This document shows, piece by piece, positions 1 to 10,062 of a DNA stretch of 64,000 nt (position 1 is its first letter; each line of letters starts with the position of its first letter). The stretch covers positions 3,541,501 to 3,605,500 of the forward strand of contig NC_080698.1 of the NCBI RefSeq assembly GCF_030445035.2, in the 5' to 3' direction. The position numbers and the translations under genes are program-made. Below the pieces are notes generated by a model. That model saw nothing but the letters and a program-made list of their open reading frames with translations, was not told the origin of the DNA and searched no databases. The stretch is from Dasypus novemcinctus (taxonomy: Eukaryota; Chordata; Mammalia; Cingulata; Dasypodidae).

Positions 1-131
1 CCACGCCAGGTCTTGGTGTGTGTTTCCATTTTTTCCTTCCATTTGTCAGCAAGCTCTCTTCGTTCCCCCACTTACCAAGTAAATTCTTTTTATTGATCTA
101 TCTAAACTGGCATGTTCATAAATTCATTTAT
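1..131. other. Flanking DNA, no gene seen
   Basis: AT-rich DNA with no recognisable coding or repeat structure. Its last bases form the left copy of the target-site duplication of the SINE that follows. Confidence 0.4.
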
Positions 132-549
132 GGGGAAGTGGATTTGGCTCAACTGATAGGGCATCTGCCTACCATAAGGGAGTTCCAGGGTTCAAACCCA
201 GAGCCCCTGACCCGTGTGGAGCTGGCCCACACACAGTGCTGACGCATACAAGGAGTGCCTGCCACGAGAGGGGTCCCCGCGTAGAGGAGCCCCACGCACA
301 AGGAGTGCACCCACAATGAGAGCCGCCCCACACGATAAAAGCGCAGCCTGCCCAGGAGTGGCGCTGCACACACGGAGAGCTGACGCAGCAGGATGATGCA
401 ACAAAAAGAGACACAGATTCCTGGTGTTGCTGACATGAACACAAGCTGACACAGAGGAACACGCAGCGAACGGACACAGAGAGCAGACAACTGGGGAAGG
501 GGAGAAGGGGAGAGAAATAAATTAAAAATTAATCTAAAAATAAATAAAT
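132..549 (+). repeat. DAS-SINE (tRNA-derived), full length
   Basis: A tRNA-like head carries an A-box-like stretch near 145-160 and a B box (GGTTCAAACCC) near 190. A body with 'ACCCGTGTGGAGCTGGCCCA' follows, then a tail of AATAAA-type repeats. It is flanked by a 12-14 bp target-site duplication (about 118-131 and 548-561, one mismatch). This is the armadillo-specific SINE; the short reading frames across it are not genes. Confidence 0.9.
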
Positions 550-561
550 AAATTCATTCAT

Positions 562-837
562 ACATCAAAGCCAAGAACTAGAGGAACCCGGCGCTTTCCC
601 TTCTTCAATAGCACTGTTCGCAGATTTTAAGCCCTGTCAGAAGCATTGCACTGTACACGTCATTCTGCAGCACCTCGTTTCGAGGTACACGTTTCTGTAA
701 AGAGATGTGCCTCCTGTTTATTTATTTTGACTGCTGAATAGAATTCCTTACTATAGATTTGACAATTCCTCCGTTTTTCTTTATGTATTTCAAGGCTATA
801 ACATTAAATGCATAGATGTTTGTGGTTATCATATCTT
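562..837. other. Intergenic, possible very old LINE 3'-end remnant
   Basis: AT-rich sequence. The stretch around 700-790 resembles the 'gctgaataGaattcc' area of old mammalian L1 3' ends, but too weakly to name a subfamily. No gene is seen. Confidence 0.3.
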
Positions 838-841
838 TTTT

Positions 842-923
842 CTTTAGGTTCAGGGATTGAACCAGGACCTTGTATGTGGGAATCTGGTGCTCAACCACAG
901 AGTCACATCACCTCCCCTGAGCT
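842..923 (-). repeat. Short tRNA-derived SINE copy
   Basis: Read on the minus strand, this ~80-bp segment is a tRNA-like head with a B-box-like core (GTTCAATCCC). It matches two other short copies, at about 968-1050 and 54252-54327, which share the 'ggattgaac..aggacct..gtgctcaaccac' pattern. It is probably an older subfamily than the full-length DAS-SINEs. Confidence 0.6.
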
Positions 924-967
924 GTTTTTTTCATTTATTTGCTTGTTGTTTGTTTTTTGTTTTGTTT

Positions 968-1050
968 AGTTTTTAGGAAGCACTGGGGACCAAACCTGGG
1001 ACCTCCCACTCAGGAAGCAGGCGCTCAACCGCTAGAGCCACATCCGCTCC
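968..1050 (-). repeat. Short tRNA-derived SINE copy
   Basis: Second member of the short family at 842-923, same strand, separated from it by T-rich DNA that may be its tail (minus-strand poly-A). Confidence 0.6.
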
Positions 1051-1059
1051 ATCGTTTCC

Positions 1060-1476
1060 TTTTTTTTTTTTTAAGATTTATTTATTTATTTCTCTCCCCC
1101 GCCCCCCCGCCCCAGTTGTCTGTTCTCTGTGTCTATTTGCTGTGTCTTCTTCTTTGTCCGCTTCTGTTGTTGTCGGTGGCACGGGAATCTGTGTTTCTTT
1201 TGTTGCGTCATCTTGTTGTGTCAGCTCTCCGTGTGGGCGGCGCTATTCCTGGGCAGGCTGCACTTTCTTTCGCGCTGGGTGGCTCTCCTTACGGGGCGCA
1301 CTCCTTGCAAGTGGGACTCCCCTACGTGGGGACACCCTGCGTGGCACGACCCCCTTTGCACGCATCAGCACTGCGCATGGGCCAGCTCCACATGGGTCAA
1401 GGAGGCCCGGGGTTTGAACCACGGACCTCCCATGTGGTAGACAGACGCCCTAACCACTGGGCCAAGTCCGCTTCCC
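1060..1476 (-). repeat. DAS-SINE, full length
   Basis: It starts with a T-rich tail (minus-strand A tail, AATAAA repeats) and ends with the tRNA-like head (TAACCACTGGGCCAAGTCCG). It is the inverted counterpart of the SINE at 132-549. Confidence 0.9.
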
Positions 1477-1477
1477 C

Positions 1478-1896
1478 TTTTTTTTTTAAGATTTATTTAT
1501 TTATTTCCCCCTTCCCCTCCTCCCGCTCTGCTGTTTTTGCTGCCTGTGTTGTCTTCTCTTCTCATTTTCTCTCCTCTAGGATTCACCGGGATTTGATGTG
1601 GAGAGAGGTTTCCTGTCAATTGCATCACCTCAGTTCCTGGTTTCTCCTGCATTTCATCTTGACTCTCCCCTTGTCTCTCTTTTGCTGAGTCATTATCTTG
1701 CTGCGTGACTCACTTGTGCAGGCACTGGCTCGCCGTGCAGGCACTCACTTGTGGGCACTTGCACCCCCCACGCGGGCATTCGCATGGGCTCTGGCTCACT
1801 GCATGGACACGCTTTCTCTTCTTTTTCACCGGGAGGCTCCAGGTCCTGCCATATGGTAGGTGGAAGCTCTACCACTTGAGTTACATCTGCTTTCCC
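1478..1896 (-). repeat. tRNA-derived SINE, divergent subfamily
   Basis: Directly abuts the previous SINE. It has a T-rich start, a body with 'tttctcctgcatttcatctt' and a degenerate head ending near 1896. The body matches the plus-strand copy at 2041-2447 better than the classic DAS-SINE, so it is a second subfamily. Confidence 0.8.
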
Positions 1897-1929
1897 ATTT
1901 CTTCTTGATAGCTCAACGGTTCTAACCAT

Positions 1930-2040
1930 ATGAAGCGTTCCTTTTGGTGCCTTTCCTTGCTTTTTTTAAAAAATATGTATTTCTTATTTATTTTTTAAAG
2001 ATACATAGATCACACAAAATGTTACATTAAAAAATATAGG
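1930..2040 (-). repeat. L1 3' end, left piece of a split element
   Basis: T-rich tail followed by the terminal L1 3' UTR sequence (gatacatagatcacacaaaatgttacatt). The same stretch, followed by 'gaggttccc', occurs at 26296-26545 and 45318-45382. The rest of this element continues at 6676-7431. A SINE and a plus-strand L1 inserted at its A-rich site. Confidence 0.6.
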
Positions 2041-2447
2041 GGGAAGCAGATGTGGCTCCAGTGATAGAGTTTCTGCCTACCATATGGGAGGATCTGGGTT
2101 TGATCCCTGGGGCTTCCGAGTGAAAAGAAGAAGAGAAGGTGTGCCTGCATGGTGAACCAGTGCCCGTGTGAGTGCCCACATGGTGAGCCAGTGCCCCGTG
2201 CAAGTGAGTCACGCAGCAAGATGATGATGCACCAAAAGAGAGACAAGGGGAGAGTCAAGGTGAAGTGCAGCAGAGACCAGGAGCTGAGGTGGAGCAATTG
2301 ACAGGGAAACGCTCTCTCCATCAGAGGTCTCCAGGATTGAATCCTGGTGAATCCTAGAAGAGAGAAAATGAGAAGACAACACAGACAGCAAAAAAAACAG
2401 CAGGGTGGGAGGAGGGGAAGGGGGAAAATAAATAAAATAATAATAAT
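2041..2447 (+). repeat. tRNA-derived SINE, divergent subfamily
   Basis: tRNA-like head (gtggctccagtgatagagtt, B-box-like gggtttgatccc), a body matching 1478-1896 in inverse orientation, and an (AATAAA)n tail. It sits between two copies of an A-rich target (about 2029-2040 and 2448-2459). Confidence 0.85.
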
Positions 2448-2664
2448 AAAATATATAGGGAGAACCAGCAAGGTGGTGGTGGAGTAAGGAGCTCCTAGAG
2501 TCAGCTCCTGCTGCAGGGCAGTTAGCAAACACCCAGAGCTAACTAAAGCACCTGTCTGGGGGCTCCAGGAGGCCAGAAGAGCATCCTGCCACATCCTTGA
2601 AAGAGTGGAAGGAGGAGATGCCCGTCTGCAGAGAAGACTCGTAAGTAGAGGCGCCACGCCCCGG

Positions 2665-3450
2665 AGACCAGTGCCCATCCTCCACTGGAGGCACAAGCCG
2701 CCTTGGGAGCTGTTCTGCAGCTGGAATTGGAAGCTTCACTTTCCAAAAAAGAGGAAGGAGGAGACGGTTGGGCACCAACTTCAGCTACTGATGAGTACAT
2801 TCAGTGGGTTAAAGTATAATCCTGAGAACAGCTAAAGTTTGAGCCTGTCCAAGTCAGGAATAGGACAGTAGCACCATCTTAATTCCACGCCTGGCACAAG
2901 GGGAAGCGGGACAAACTGAAAATCACAGTGCTGGTGGGGACCAGCTTCTTTCCAACCAGGTCAGATTGCAGCTCCAGCCTCGGCCCCAGTGCCGCCTCCA
3001 ATAGGGAGGAAGCTGTGGGGACCTGCGCAAGCCTCTCCTGGAAACTGTTGGCCAAGCTGCAGAGGCCGGTGATCATCCTACTCTGGCAGCGCAAGCTGCC
3101 CCAGGAGCTTTTCTGTGGCTGGAATTGGAAGCTTCATTTCCCAAAAACAGGGGAGGAGAGGACGGTTGGCCGCCGATTTCGGCTACTAATTGGTGGACTT
3201 GGCTGCCTAAGGATAACCCTGGGAACAGCTGGGGTGTGAATCTGCCGAAGGCAGAAAGAGGCTGGAAGCCGCCATTTTGACTCCACCCCAAGCCTGAGGG
3301 GAAGCCAGGAACGAAAATCACAGTGATGGTAGGAACTGGTTTCTTTCACCCGGATCAGCCTGCAGCCCTACCCTAGCCTTCAGCCCCGCCTCTGGCAGGG
3401 AGGAGGCTGGTGGACCCTGCACCAGCCTGTCCAGGTAACTGCAGGTACCT
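2665..3450 (+). repeat. Tandem ~396-bp units in the L1 5' UTR
   Basis: Two alignable units. 'ctggaattggaagcttca' occurs at 2721 and 3119, and 'aatcacagtg' at 2921 and 3316, so the period is 395-398 bp. The first unit runs about 2665-3060 and the second about 3061-3450. They are diverged in sequence. A weaker third partial unit may follow to about 3580. Confidence 0.75.
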
Positions 3451-3932
3451 TTGGCTGGCACAGACTGAGTAACTGGAAGTCTACCAGGGCAACTGCGGTC
3501 ATCTTGGACCCATACCGCATAGACTGCTGCCCACACCTGCAGCTCCATCCCCACTTCAGGCAGGGGTGAAAGAGGCATGAAGCTTCATCATTCTCTCTAG
3601 GACTGCATGATTTGGATTATTGCACAGGGCTGTGACTCTGTCCTACCCCTGGCAAAAGAGAAACTTGGGAGAAGCTTCTCGGTCCCTGGGGCAATGAGGG
3701 CAGCTTGAGCCTCCACAGCTTACAGCACCAACTACATCCATGGCTCCTACTACACAACCAGCAAGGGAGAAAGGGCAGGAAGCCCTAAACTAAAAAGAAA
3801 AACTGCACCCAGAATAAATACTCTAGCAAGCCAGATGCCAAGTCACCAACAAAAAATTACAATCCACACCAAGAAACAGGAAGCTATGGCCCAGTTAAAG
3901 GAACAAGATAACCTCCAGATGACATAAAGGAG

Positions 3933-4556
3933 TTGAGACAACTAATCATAGATGTTCAAACAAATCTCCTTGATAAATTCAATGAGATGGCTAAAGAGAT
4001 TGAGGATATTAAGAAGACACTGGATGAGCACAAGGAAGAATTTGAAAGCATACATAGAAAAATAGCAGATCTTATGGGAATGAAAGGCACAATAAATGAA
4101 ATTAAAAACACTTTGGAGTCATATAATAGCAGATTTGAGGAGGCAGAAGAAAGGATTTTTGAGCTTGGAGAAACGGCCTCTGAAAGTGAACATACAAAAG
4201 AACAGATGAGAAAAAGAATGGAAAAAATTGAACAAGGTCTCAGGGAACTAAATGACAGCAAAAGGCATGCAAACATATGGGTCATGGGTGTCCCAGAAGG
4301 AGAAAAGAAGGGAAAAGGGGCAGAAGGGATATTTGAAGAAATAATGGTAGAACATTTCCCAACCTTAGTGAAGGGCATAGATAACCCTGTCCAAGAAGCA
4401 CAACATACTCCCATCCGAAAAAATCCAAATAGACCAGCTCCAAGACACACACTCATCAGAATGTCAAAGGCCAAAGACAAAAAGAATTCTGAGAACAGCA
4501 ACAGCAGAAAAGCAATGTATAACAAACAAGGGATACCCAATAAAATTAAGTGCTGA
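3933..4556 (+). pseudogene. L1 ORF1 protein fragment (207 codons open)
   Basis: The open frame reads as L1 ORF1p. Residues 1-110 form a heptad-rich coiled coil (trimerisation region; DKFNEMAKEIEDIKKTL, KRMEKIEQGLREL). Residues 112-155 open the RNA-recognition domain (NIWVMGVPEGE). The usual C-terminal domain (DFSPDTMEARRQWSDIF) follows from about 4550 in a different frame, and the normal N-terminus is interrupted just upstream of 3933. The element therefore no longer makes a complete ORF1p. Confidence 0.8.
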
Positions 4557-6059
4557 TTTCTCACCAGACACCATGGAGGCAAGAAGACAGTGGTCTGATA
4601 TATTTAAGATACTACAAGAGAAAAACTTCCAGGCAAGAATCTTATATCCGGCAAGACTGTCTTTCAAAATGAGGGCAAGATTAGACTATTCACAGATAAA
4701 CAGAAACTGAGAATTTCTAAGCAAGAGACCAGATTTTCAGGAAATACTAAAGGGTGTGCTAGAGCCTGAAAAGAAAAGACAGGAGAGAGAGGCCTAGAAG
4801 AGCATCTAGAAGTGACGATTATATCAATAAAATTATCTAAAAGTGTCAAAAGAGTGGGGAAAATAAAATATGACAGATAAAACTCAAATAGTCAGGAATA
4901 AACTTAACCAACGGTGTAAAGCACTTGTATTCAGAAAACTACAACTCAATGTTAAAAGAAATAAAAAAATGCCTAAATAACTGGAAGAACATTCCATGCT
5001 GTTTAGGAATTCTGCACATGTGTATATTTAATGATATCTAAATATCATTAAGATATCAGTTTCTACTCAAATTGATATACAGATTCAATGCAATCCCAAT
5101 AAAAATTCCACCAGCATTTTTTTAAATTGAAAACACAATTATCAAATTTATTTGGAAGGGTAAGGGGTCCTGAATAGCCAGAAACATCATAAAGGAAATG
5201 CAAACCCTCATCTCCAGACTTGAAGTCATATTATTTAGCTATAGTGGTAAAAACAGAATGGTACTGGCATAAAGACAGACATATAGACCAATGGAACCAA
5301 ACTGATGGTTCAGAAACAGACCCTCACATGTATGGTCATGTGATTTTTGACCAGCCTGTCAAATCCACACAGCTTGGGCAGAACAGTCCATTCAACAAAT
5401 GGTGCTGAAAGAACTGGACATCCATAGCTGAAAGAAGGAAAGAGGACCCCTATTTCACACCTTATCCAAAAATTAACTCAAAATGGATCAAAAACCTAAA
5501 AATAAAAGCAAGAATCATAAAGCCTCTAGAAGAAATTGTAGGAAAACATCTTTAAGCCCTGTTGGTAGGCGGTGGATTCTTAAAGGAGATAAGAGGAGGA
5601 CTGAGTGGACTACTGATGTTTAATGTATGTAGAAGTTTTAATTAGCTTTACTGTAAAAGTATGGAAATGTATAGAGTGGATGGTAACACACAGTGAGTAA
5701 AAGCTAGTTTATAAATGGGGATGTGGCTGAAAATGGTAGTCTAGATATGTAAATGCCAAATGACAGAATGCTAGAGAATGATCTAGGAACTGAATAGCAC
5801 AGTTAAACCAAGAGGTGGGTGAGAATTGTGGTTGATGACACAGATGCAAGAGTGTCCTTTGTGAGCGAGAGCAAATGTGCATCACTGCTGCATGGTGTTG
5901 GGAATGTGGAGAAGCATGGGAAAAATACAACTAGAGTGACCTATGGACTCTGGTTAGTAGTAATAAGTAATATTCTTGCATCTATGCCGAAGATGTACAG
6001 TGTTGATAATGGGGCAGTATGGAAAATGTGAACCAAATGTACACTACGGACATTGTAAC

Positions 6060-6675
6060 AATCAGATGACATTATCTTATCTGTGGCAAATGTTCCACCA
6101 CAGTGTGGTGTGTTGATAGAGGGGTGTTGTTTGGGAATTCTGTACATGTGCATGATTGTTTTATAAGTTTACAACTTCTGTCATAAAAAATATTTTTTAA
6201 AAATAATAATAGAGTGGGTTTGGGGGAAAACATACCAAATGTAAGATAAGGACTATAATTAGTAGTACAATTTTGACAATGTTCTTTCATAATTTGTAAC
6301 AAATGCCTCACGACAATGCAAGGTGTTGGTGGAGGGTTGATGTACTGGACCCCTGTATGACGTTATGCATGCTTGCTTTGTAAGTTCACAACTTTTACTA
6401 TACACTTAATTATGTATGTTCATATATAAATGATACAAATATAATAATAGGGTAGGTTGGGGAAAAATATTTTGGTTAGTAGTAATATTTTGACATTGCG
6501 CTTTAATCATTAGTTAAAAAGGTTTAACAACAATGTAAGGTGTTGGTGGTAGGGTGAGTTAAGAGATTCCTGTATGGTGTTATATATGCTTGTTTTGTAA
6601 GTTCACAACTATTACTATATACTTATTGTTTATGTATGTTTATGTATGAGTGATATACTTCAATAAATTAATTTT
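6060..6675 (+). repeat. Imperfect tandem units in the L1 3' UTR
   Basis: Three related segments, at about 6060-6200, 6205-6440 and 6441-6660. Each holds a 'caatgNaaggtgttggtggt'-like block, then a 'tcctgtatggtgttatatatg' block, then 'tttgtaagttcacaact'. The first is the most diverged. Confidence 0.6.
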
Positions 6676-7431
6676 AAAAATATATATAGGAGGTTCCCCT
6701 ATACCCCACTCCCCACACCCCCCACCCCTCCCACATCAACAACCTCTTTCATCATTGTGGCACATTCACTGCATTTGGTGAATACATTTTGGAGCACTGC
6801 TGCACAGCATGGGTTACAGTTTATGTTGTAGTTCACACTCTCCCCCAGTCCATTCAGTGGGTTATGGCAGGATATAAAATGTCCTGCATCTGTCCCTGCA
6901 ATATCATTCAGGACGACTCCACGTCCTAAAAACTCCCCCACATCACATCCCTTCTTCCCTCTCCCTGCCCTCAGCAACTCCCGTGGCCACTGTCTCCACA
7001 TCAGTGATACAATTTAGTCCATTGCTAGAATCACAATAATTGTGTATTAGAATACCAGTACATCCACTCTAATCCATATTTTATTCTCCATCCAGAGGAC
7101 CCTGTTGTGATGCCCACTCCACCTCTCAACTGAGAGGGGGCTTCGATCCCCTCTTGTTATTTTCATCTTAAATTCTCCTTCATTCCCATGGGCTATGACA
7201 ACTCATGTTCGGAACTATTCCTGAGTTCATGTTTTTGCTTACCATACATTTTTGTTTCTAACTCTCCCCACCCCGATAAAAACTACTTTTTCTTGGATTG
7301 GTAGAGTTTCCTTTGTTTCATTTTCCCCTCCTCTCATTGTTTGAGAGTTACATAGTGGTTTCCATTTTTCCCATGGATACTCTTAAACTTTTAACTCATG
7401 CTCCAATGTCCAATTTCACTGATAATATCAC
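6676..7431 (-). repeat. L1 3' UTR, right piece of the split element
   Basis: Begins with the A-rich target copy, then 'gaggttcccctatacccc', the family's terminal 3' UTR. Read on the minus strand it matches the end of the plus-strand L1 3' UTR at about 53470-53770. It is interrupted at 7432 by an LTR-like element. The reading frame at 6699-7001 is part of this UTR. Confidence 0.7.
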
Positions 7432-8076
7432 TGTGGCAATTTGATATTATTTATGAATTCCAAAAAGAGATATTGATTATGTTTATAAACTGGTCTGTTC
7501 CTCTGGGCGTGATGCCCTTTGATTGTATTAGATTCAGCTGAGAAGCCTTTAAGTTATGTTAAGATTAGGGCTTTGATTCGACCACATCATTAGGGCAACT
7601 CAGTTTGAGTCCCCGCCCCCTTTGTGGGCTATATAAATGGATACTCAATCAAGGAGACACACAGAAGTAGATACACAGAGGAAGAGAGACAGCTCCATGG
7701 ATGTGGCAGAGGCCCCTGGAAGAGAGACAAGCCATTTGCCGGATAGTCTACAGCTGACCTTGTGAAGAGACCAGAGCAGCTGAGCCCAGAAAGAAACAAG
7801 CCCCTGGCATAGGCGAGCCCTGTTCCAGCCTACAGCTGAGCTTGGAAGAAGCTGACCCCACCGAGCCTTCAGAGGGAAAAGGAAGTCTGACCTCTCCCAG
7901 ATGTTGCCCGCCATCTTGCTTGAGCACATGGCAACAGACTATGGGTGAGAAAGTAACCTTGAGTTGGACTCTGTAGGGCCTTGTAACTGTGAGCTTCTAC
8001 CCCAGATAAATACCCTTCATAAAAGTCAACAGATTCCTGGTACTTGGCATCAGCACTCCATTGGCTGGCTCATACG
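7432..8076 (+). mobile_element. Solo LTR-like element, MaLR/ERVL-like structure
   Basis: Starts TGTGGCAATTTGATATT and ends near CTCATACGG, matching the TGTAGCAG...TAATACA ends of the copy at 45383-45890. It has a TATA-like box at 7632-7637 and a poly-A-signal-like GATAAA at 8005-8010. The last ~70 bp follow the 'TTATAAAA..CAACagATT.CTGGTA..GCATCAGCAC' pattern seen in MaLR LTRs. It is a long-dead fossil; no internal viral genes are present. Confidence 0.55.
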
Positions 8077-8937
8077 GTAACTGGGTCTCCATGCCTGCCC
8101 CGCCCCCACGTACATTTTCTCCCTTTTCCAGATTCTCTACTTAAGGTCAGCTACACACTATTCATAGGAATACGGGGCTGGGGAGGGGAGTGAGGCCCCC
8201 CGTCGAGTTAGCCGGGTGCCCCTGGGGGTGGGGAGGGTCCCCGTGGTCTGCAGGAGTCCCCGGCCTGAGCCAGCGCTGGCCTGATGCTGGGCACCCAAGC
8301 CCGCGCCCCCCACTCACCTCTTCCCAGGACAGAGGAGCCCGGCACGGTCCCCAGGGCTCCAGCCAGGAGCAGATGTGTCTGTGCCCCCGAGATACACATT
8401 CACACGCTCCTGCACACACACACGCTGCCGGCGGCGGTGACAGGGGCCTGAGGCTGCCGTTGGAGGGTGAGCAGGAGGGAAGGGTCCCAGGCTCCCTCAC
8501 CACGCACCAAGCCCCCCGCAGGGCCAGTGTAGACGGCTGTATCGGGGATGAAGGGGTGCTCTTCAGTGCATGCCGTTAAAGAAGGAATGTGGGAACATTT
8601 CTTCTCTAAACACCTGCTTGGGTCTCTCTGCCCTCCGCCAAACTGCAGCTTAGAGCGCAGGTGGATCTTCTCACGAGAAGAGGTGGCCCACGGCAGAGGG
8701 GCAGGCTGGGGAGTCAGGAGCGTTCCACAGCTTGGAGCTGACGGTCCCGACCAACGAGCAAAGACCTCCACCTTGGACGCCCAGAGAGGGCAAAGCTTGC
8801 CTGGAGCCGACAGGCAATGCACCCGCCCTGGAAGAGGGCTCTTAGAAGAGTGACCCCCCGGCTGTGTCGCTTCCTCGCCTCACCCTGGCCTGGCTCCCTC
8901 CAGGTGGGCTGAGCCCCTGCTGTGGCTCCCAGCCACC
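8077..8937. other. Intergenic GC-rich DNA, no gene seen
   Basis: No coding or repeat structure beyond a short CA-rich stretch near 8396-8425. Overlapping reading frames on both strands reflect high GC content. Confidence 0.4.
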
Positions 8938-9055
8938 TGCGTTAGTCAGCAGAAGGGGTGCTGGTTGGTCTTTATAAAGGCTATTTATTCAGGGTAGGAG
9001 CTTACAGACACAAAGCCATAAAGCATAAGTTACTTCCCTCACCACAGTCTATTTG

Positions 9056-9483
9056 TTTTTTGGGTTTTTTTTAAAGATTTATTTATTTTTTTCTTTCTCT
9101 CCCCTTCCCCCCTACTCCAGTTGTCTGTTCTGTGTGTCTATTTGCTGCATCGTCTTCTTTGTCTGCTTCGGTTGTTGTCAGCGGCACGGGAATCTGTGTT
9201 TCTTTTTGTTGTGTCATCTTGCTGCGTCAGCTCTCTGTGTGAGCGGCGCCATTCTTAGGCAGGCTGCATTTTCTTTTGCACTGGGCAGCTCTCCTTATGG
9301 GGTGCACTCCTTGTGCATGGGGCTCCCCCAAGCAGGGAACACCCCTGTGTGGCATGGCACTCCTTGCGCGCATCAGCACCGCGCGTGGGCCAGCTCCACA
9401 CGGGTCAGGAGGCCCAGAGTTTGAACCGTGGACCTCCCACATGGTAGACGGACGCCCTAACCACTGGGCCAAGTCCACTTCCC
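9056..9483 (-). repeat. DAS-SINE inside the LTR
   Basis: Full-length minus-strand copy with a T-rich start and a tRNA-like head ending at about 9483. It is flanked by a 15-bp target duplication 'accaMagtctatttg' (9041-9055 and 9484-9498), so it is younger than the LTR. Confidence 0.9.
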
Positions 9484-9686
9484 ACCAAAGTCTATTTGGA
9501 GCAAGATGGCTGCCGACGTCTGCAAGGGTTCAGGCTTCCTGGGTTCCCACATTCCTGGGGCTTGCTTTTCTTTGGGTTCAATGTTCCTCTCTTCCTGGGG
9601 CTGGCTTCTCTTTCCTCTGCGTGCTGACTTCCCAGGGCCCCAGCTTCAGTCTTCAGCATCAAACTCCAACAGCAAAACTCCAACAT

Positions 9687-9882
9687 TAGGCGGTAGATGT
9701 GGCTCAGGTGATTGGGCTCCTGTCTAACACATGGAAAGCCCTGGGTTTGATTTCTGGGGCCTCCTGGTGAAGGCAAGCTGGCCTGCACCCCCACGGAGAG
9801 CTGAGAGCAGACAGAGAGTGTGAACAACAAGGGCGGGGGGAGAGAAATAAATGAAGTAAAATAAGTAATTTTAAAAAAAAAC
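9687..9882 (+). repeat. Short tRNA-derived SINE inside the LTR
   Basis: tRNA-like head (gtggctcaggtgattggg, B-box-like gggtttgattt) and a short body with an A-rich tail. It is flanked by the exact 11-bp duplication 'aactccaacat' (9676-9686 and 9883-9893). Confidence 0.85.
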
Positions 9883-10062
9883 AACTCCAACATCAGAAAC
9901 CCTCAACTCTGTCCTTTGCCACGCCTTTTATCTGTGAGTCCCCGCCAAGGGGTGGGGACTCAACGCCCTGATCATAACTCAGTCATGCCCAGGTACAGAC
10001 CAGATTACAAGCACAATCCAATATCTATTTTTGGAATTCATCCATAATATCAAAGTGCTCCA

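Larger units (their letters stand above)
2460..6675 (+). mobile_element. L1 retrotransposon with ORF2 largely deleted
   Basis: The 5' end begins 'gggagaaccagcaagg'. A 5' UTR of about 1.4 kb with tandem units follows (separate entry), then ORF1 (3933-4556 plus a C-terminal part in another frame to about 4800). The sequence then jumps near 4850-4900 to the last part of ORF2 (4900-5560), which carries decayed matches to the L1 stretch read as 'AWYWHKxRHxDQWN', seen here as '[14 protein letters not shown]' near 5245-5285. A 3' UTR of about 1.1 kb ends with AATAAA at about 6662. The A-rich target AAAATATATAGG flanks the element (2448-2459 and 6679-6690). The reverse transcriptase and endonuclease domains are absent. 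It resembles half-L1 (HAL1) derivatives in keeping ORF1 but lacking most of ORF2; I cannot tell a family trait from a private deletion. Confidence 0.8.
8938..10062 (-). mobile_element. Solo LTR-like element holding two SINEs
   Basis: Minus-strand copy of the same LTR family. The left end is TGCGTTAGTCAG, the minus-strand AATAAA lies at 8994-8999, and the right end is near GTGCTCCA. The 5-bp direct repeat CCACC (8933-8937 and 10063-10067) fits an ERV-type integration. SINEs at 9056-9483 and 9687-9882 entered it later. It is a fossil without internal genes. Confidence 0.6.

Noticed and set aside
132-210. tRNA gene
   Set aside because: The tRNA-like sequence is the head of a SINE, followed by SINE body and A-rich tail and flanked by a target duplication; it has no intact cloverleaf end.
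9492-9893. 133-codon minus-strand frame in the LTR-like element
   Set aside because: It spans LTR and SINE sequence; no capsid, protease, polymerase or envelope similarity is visible.
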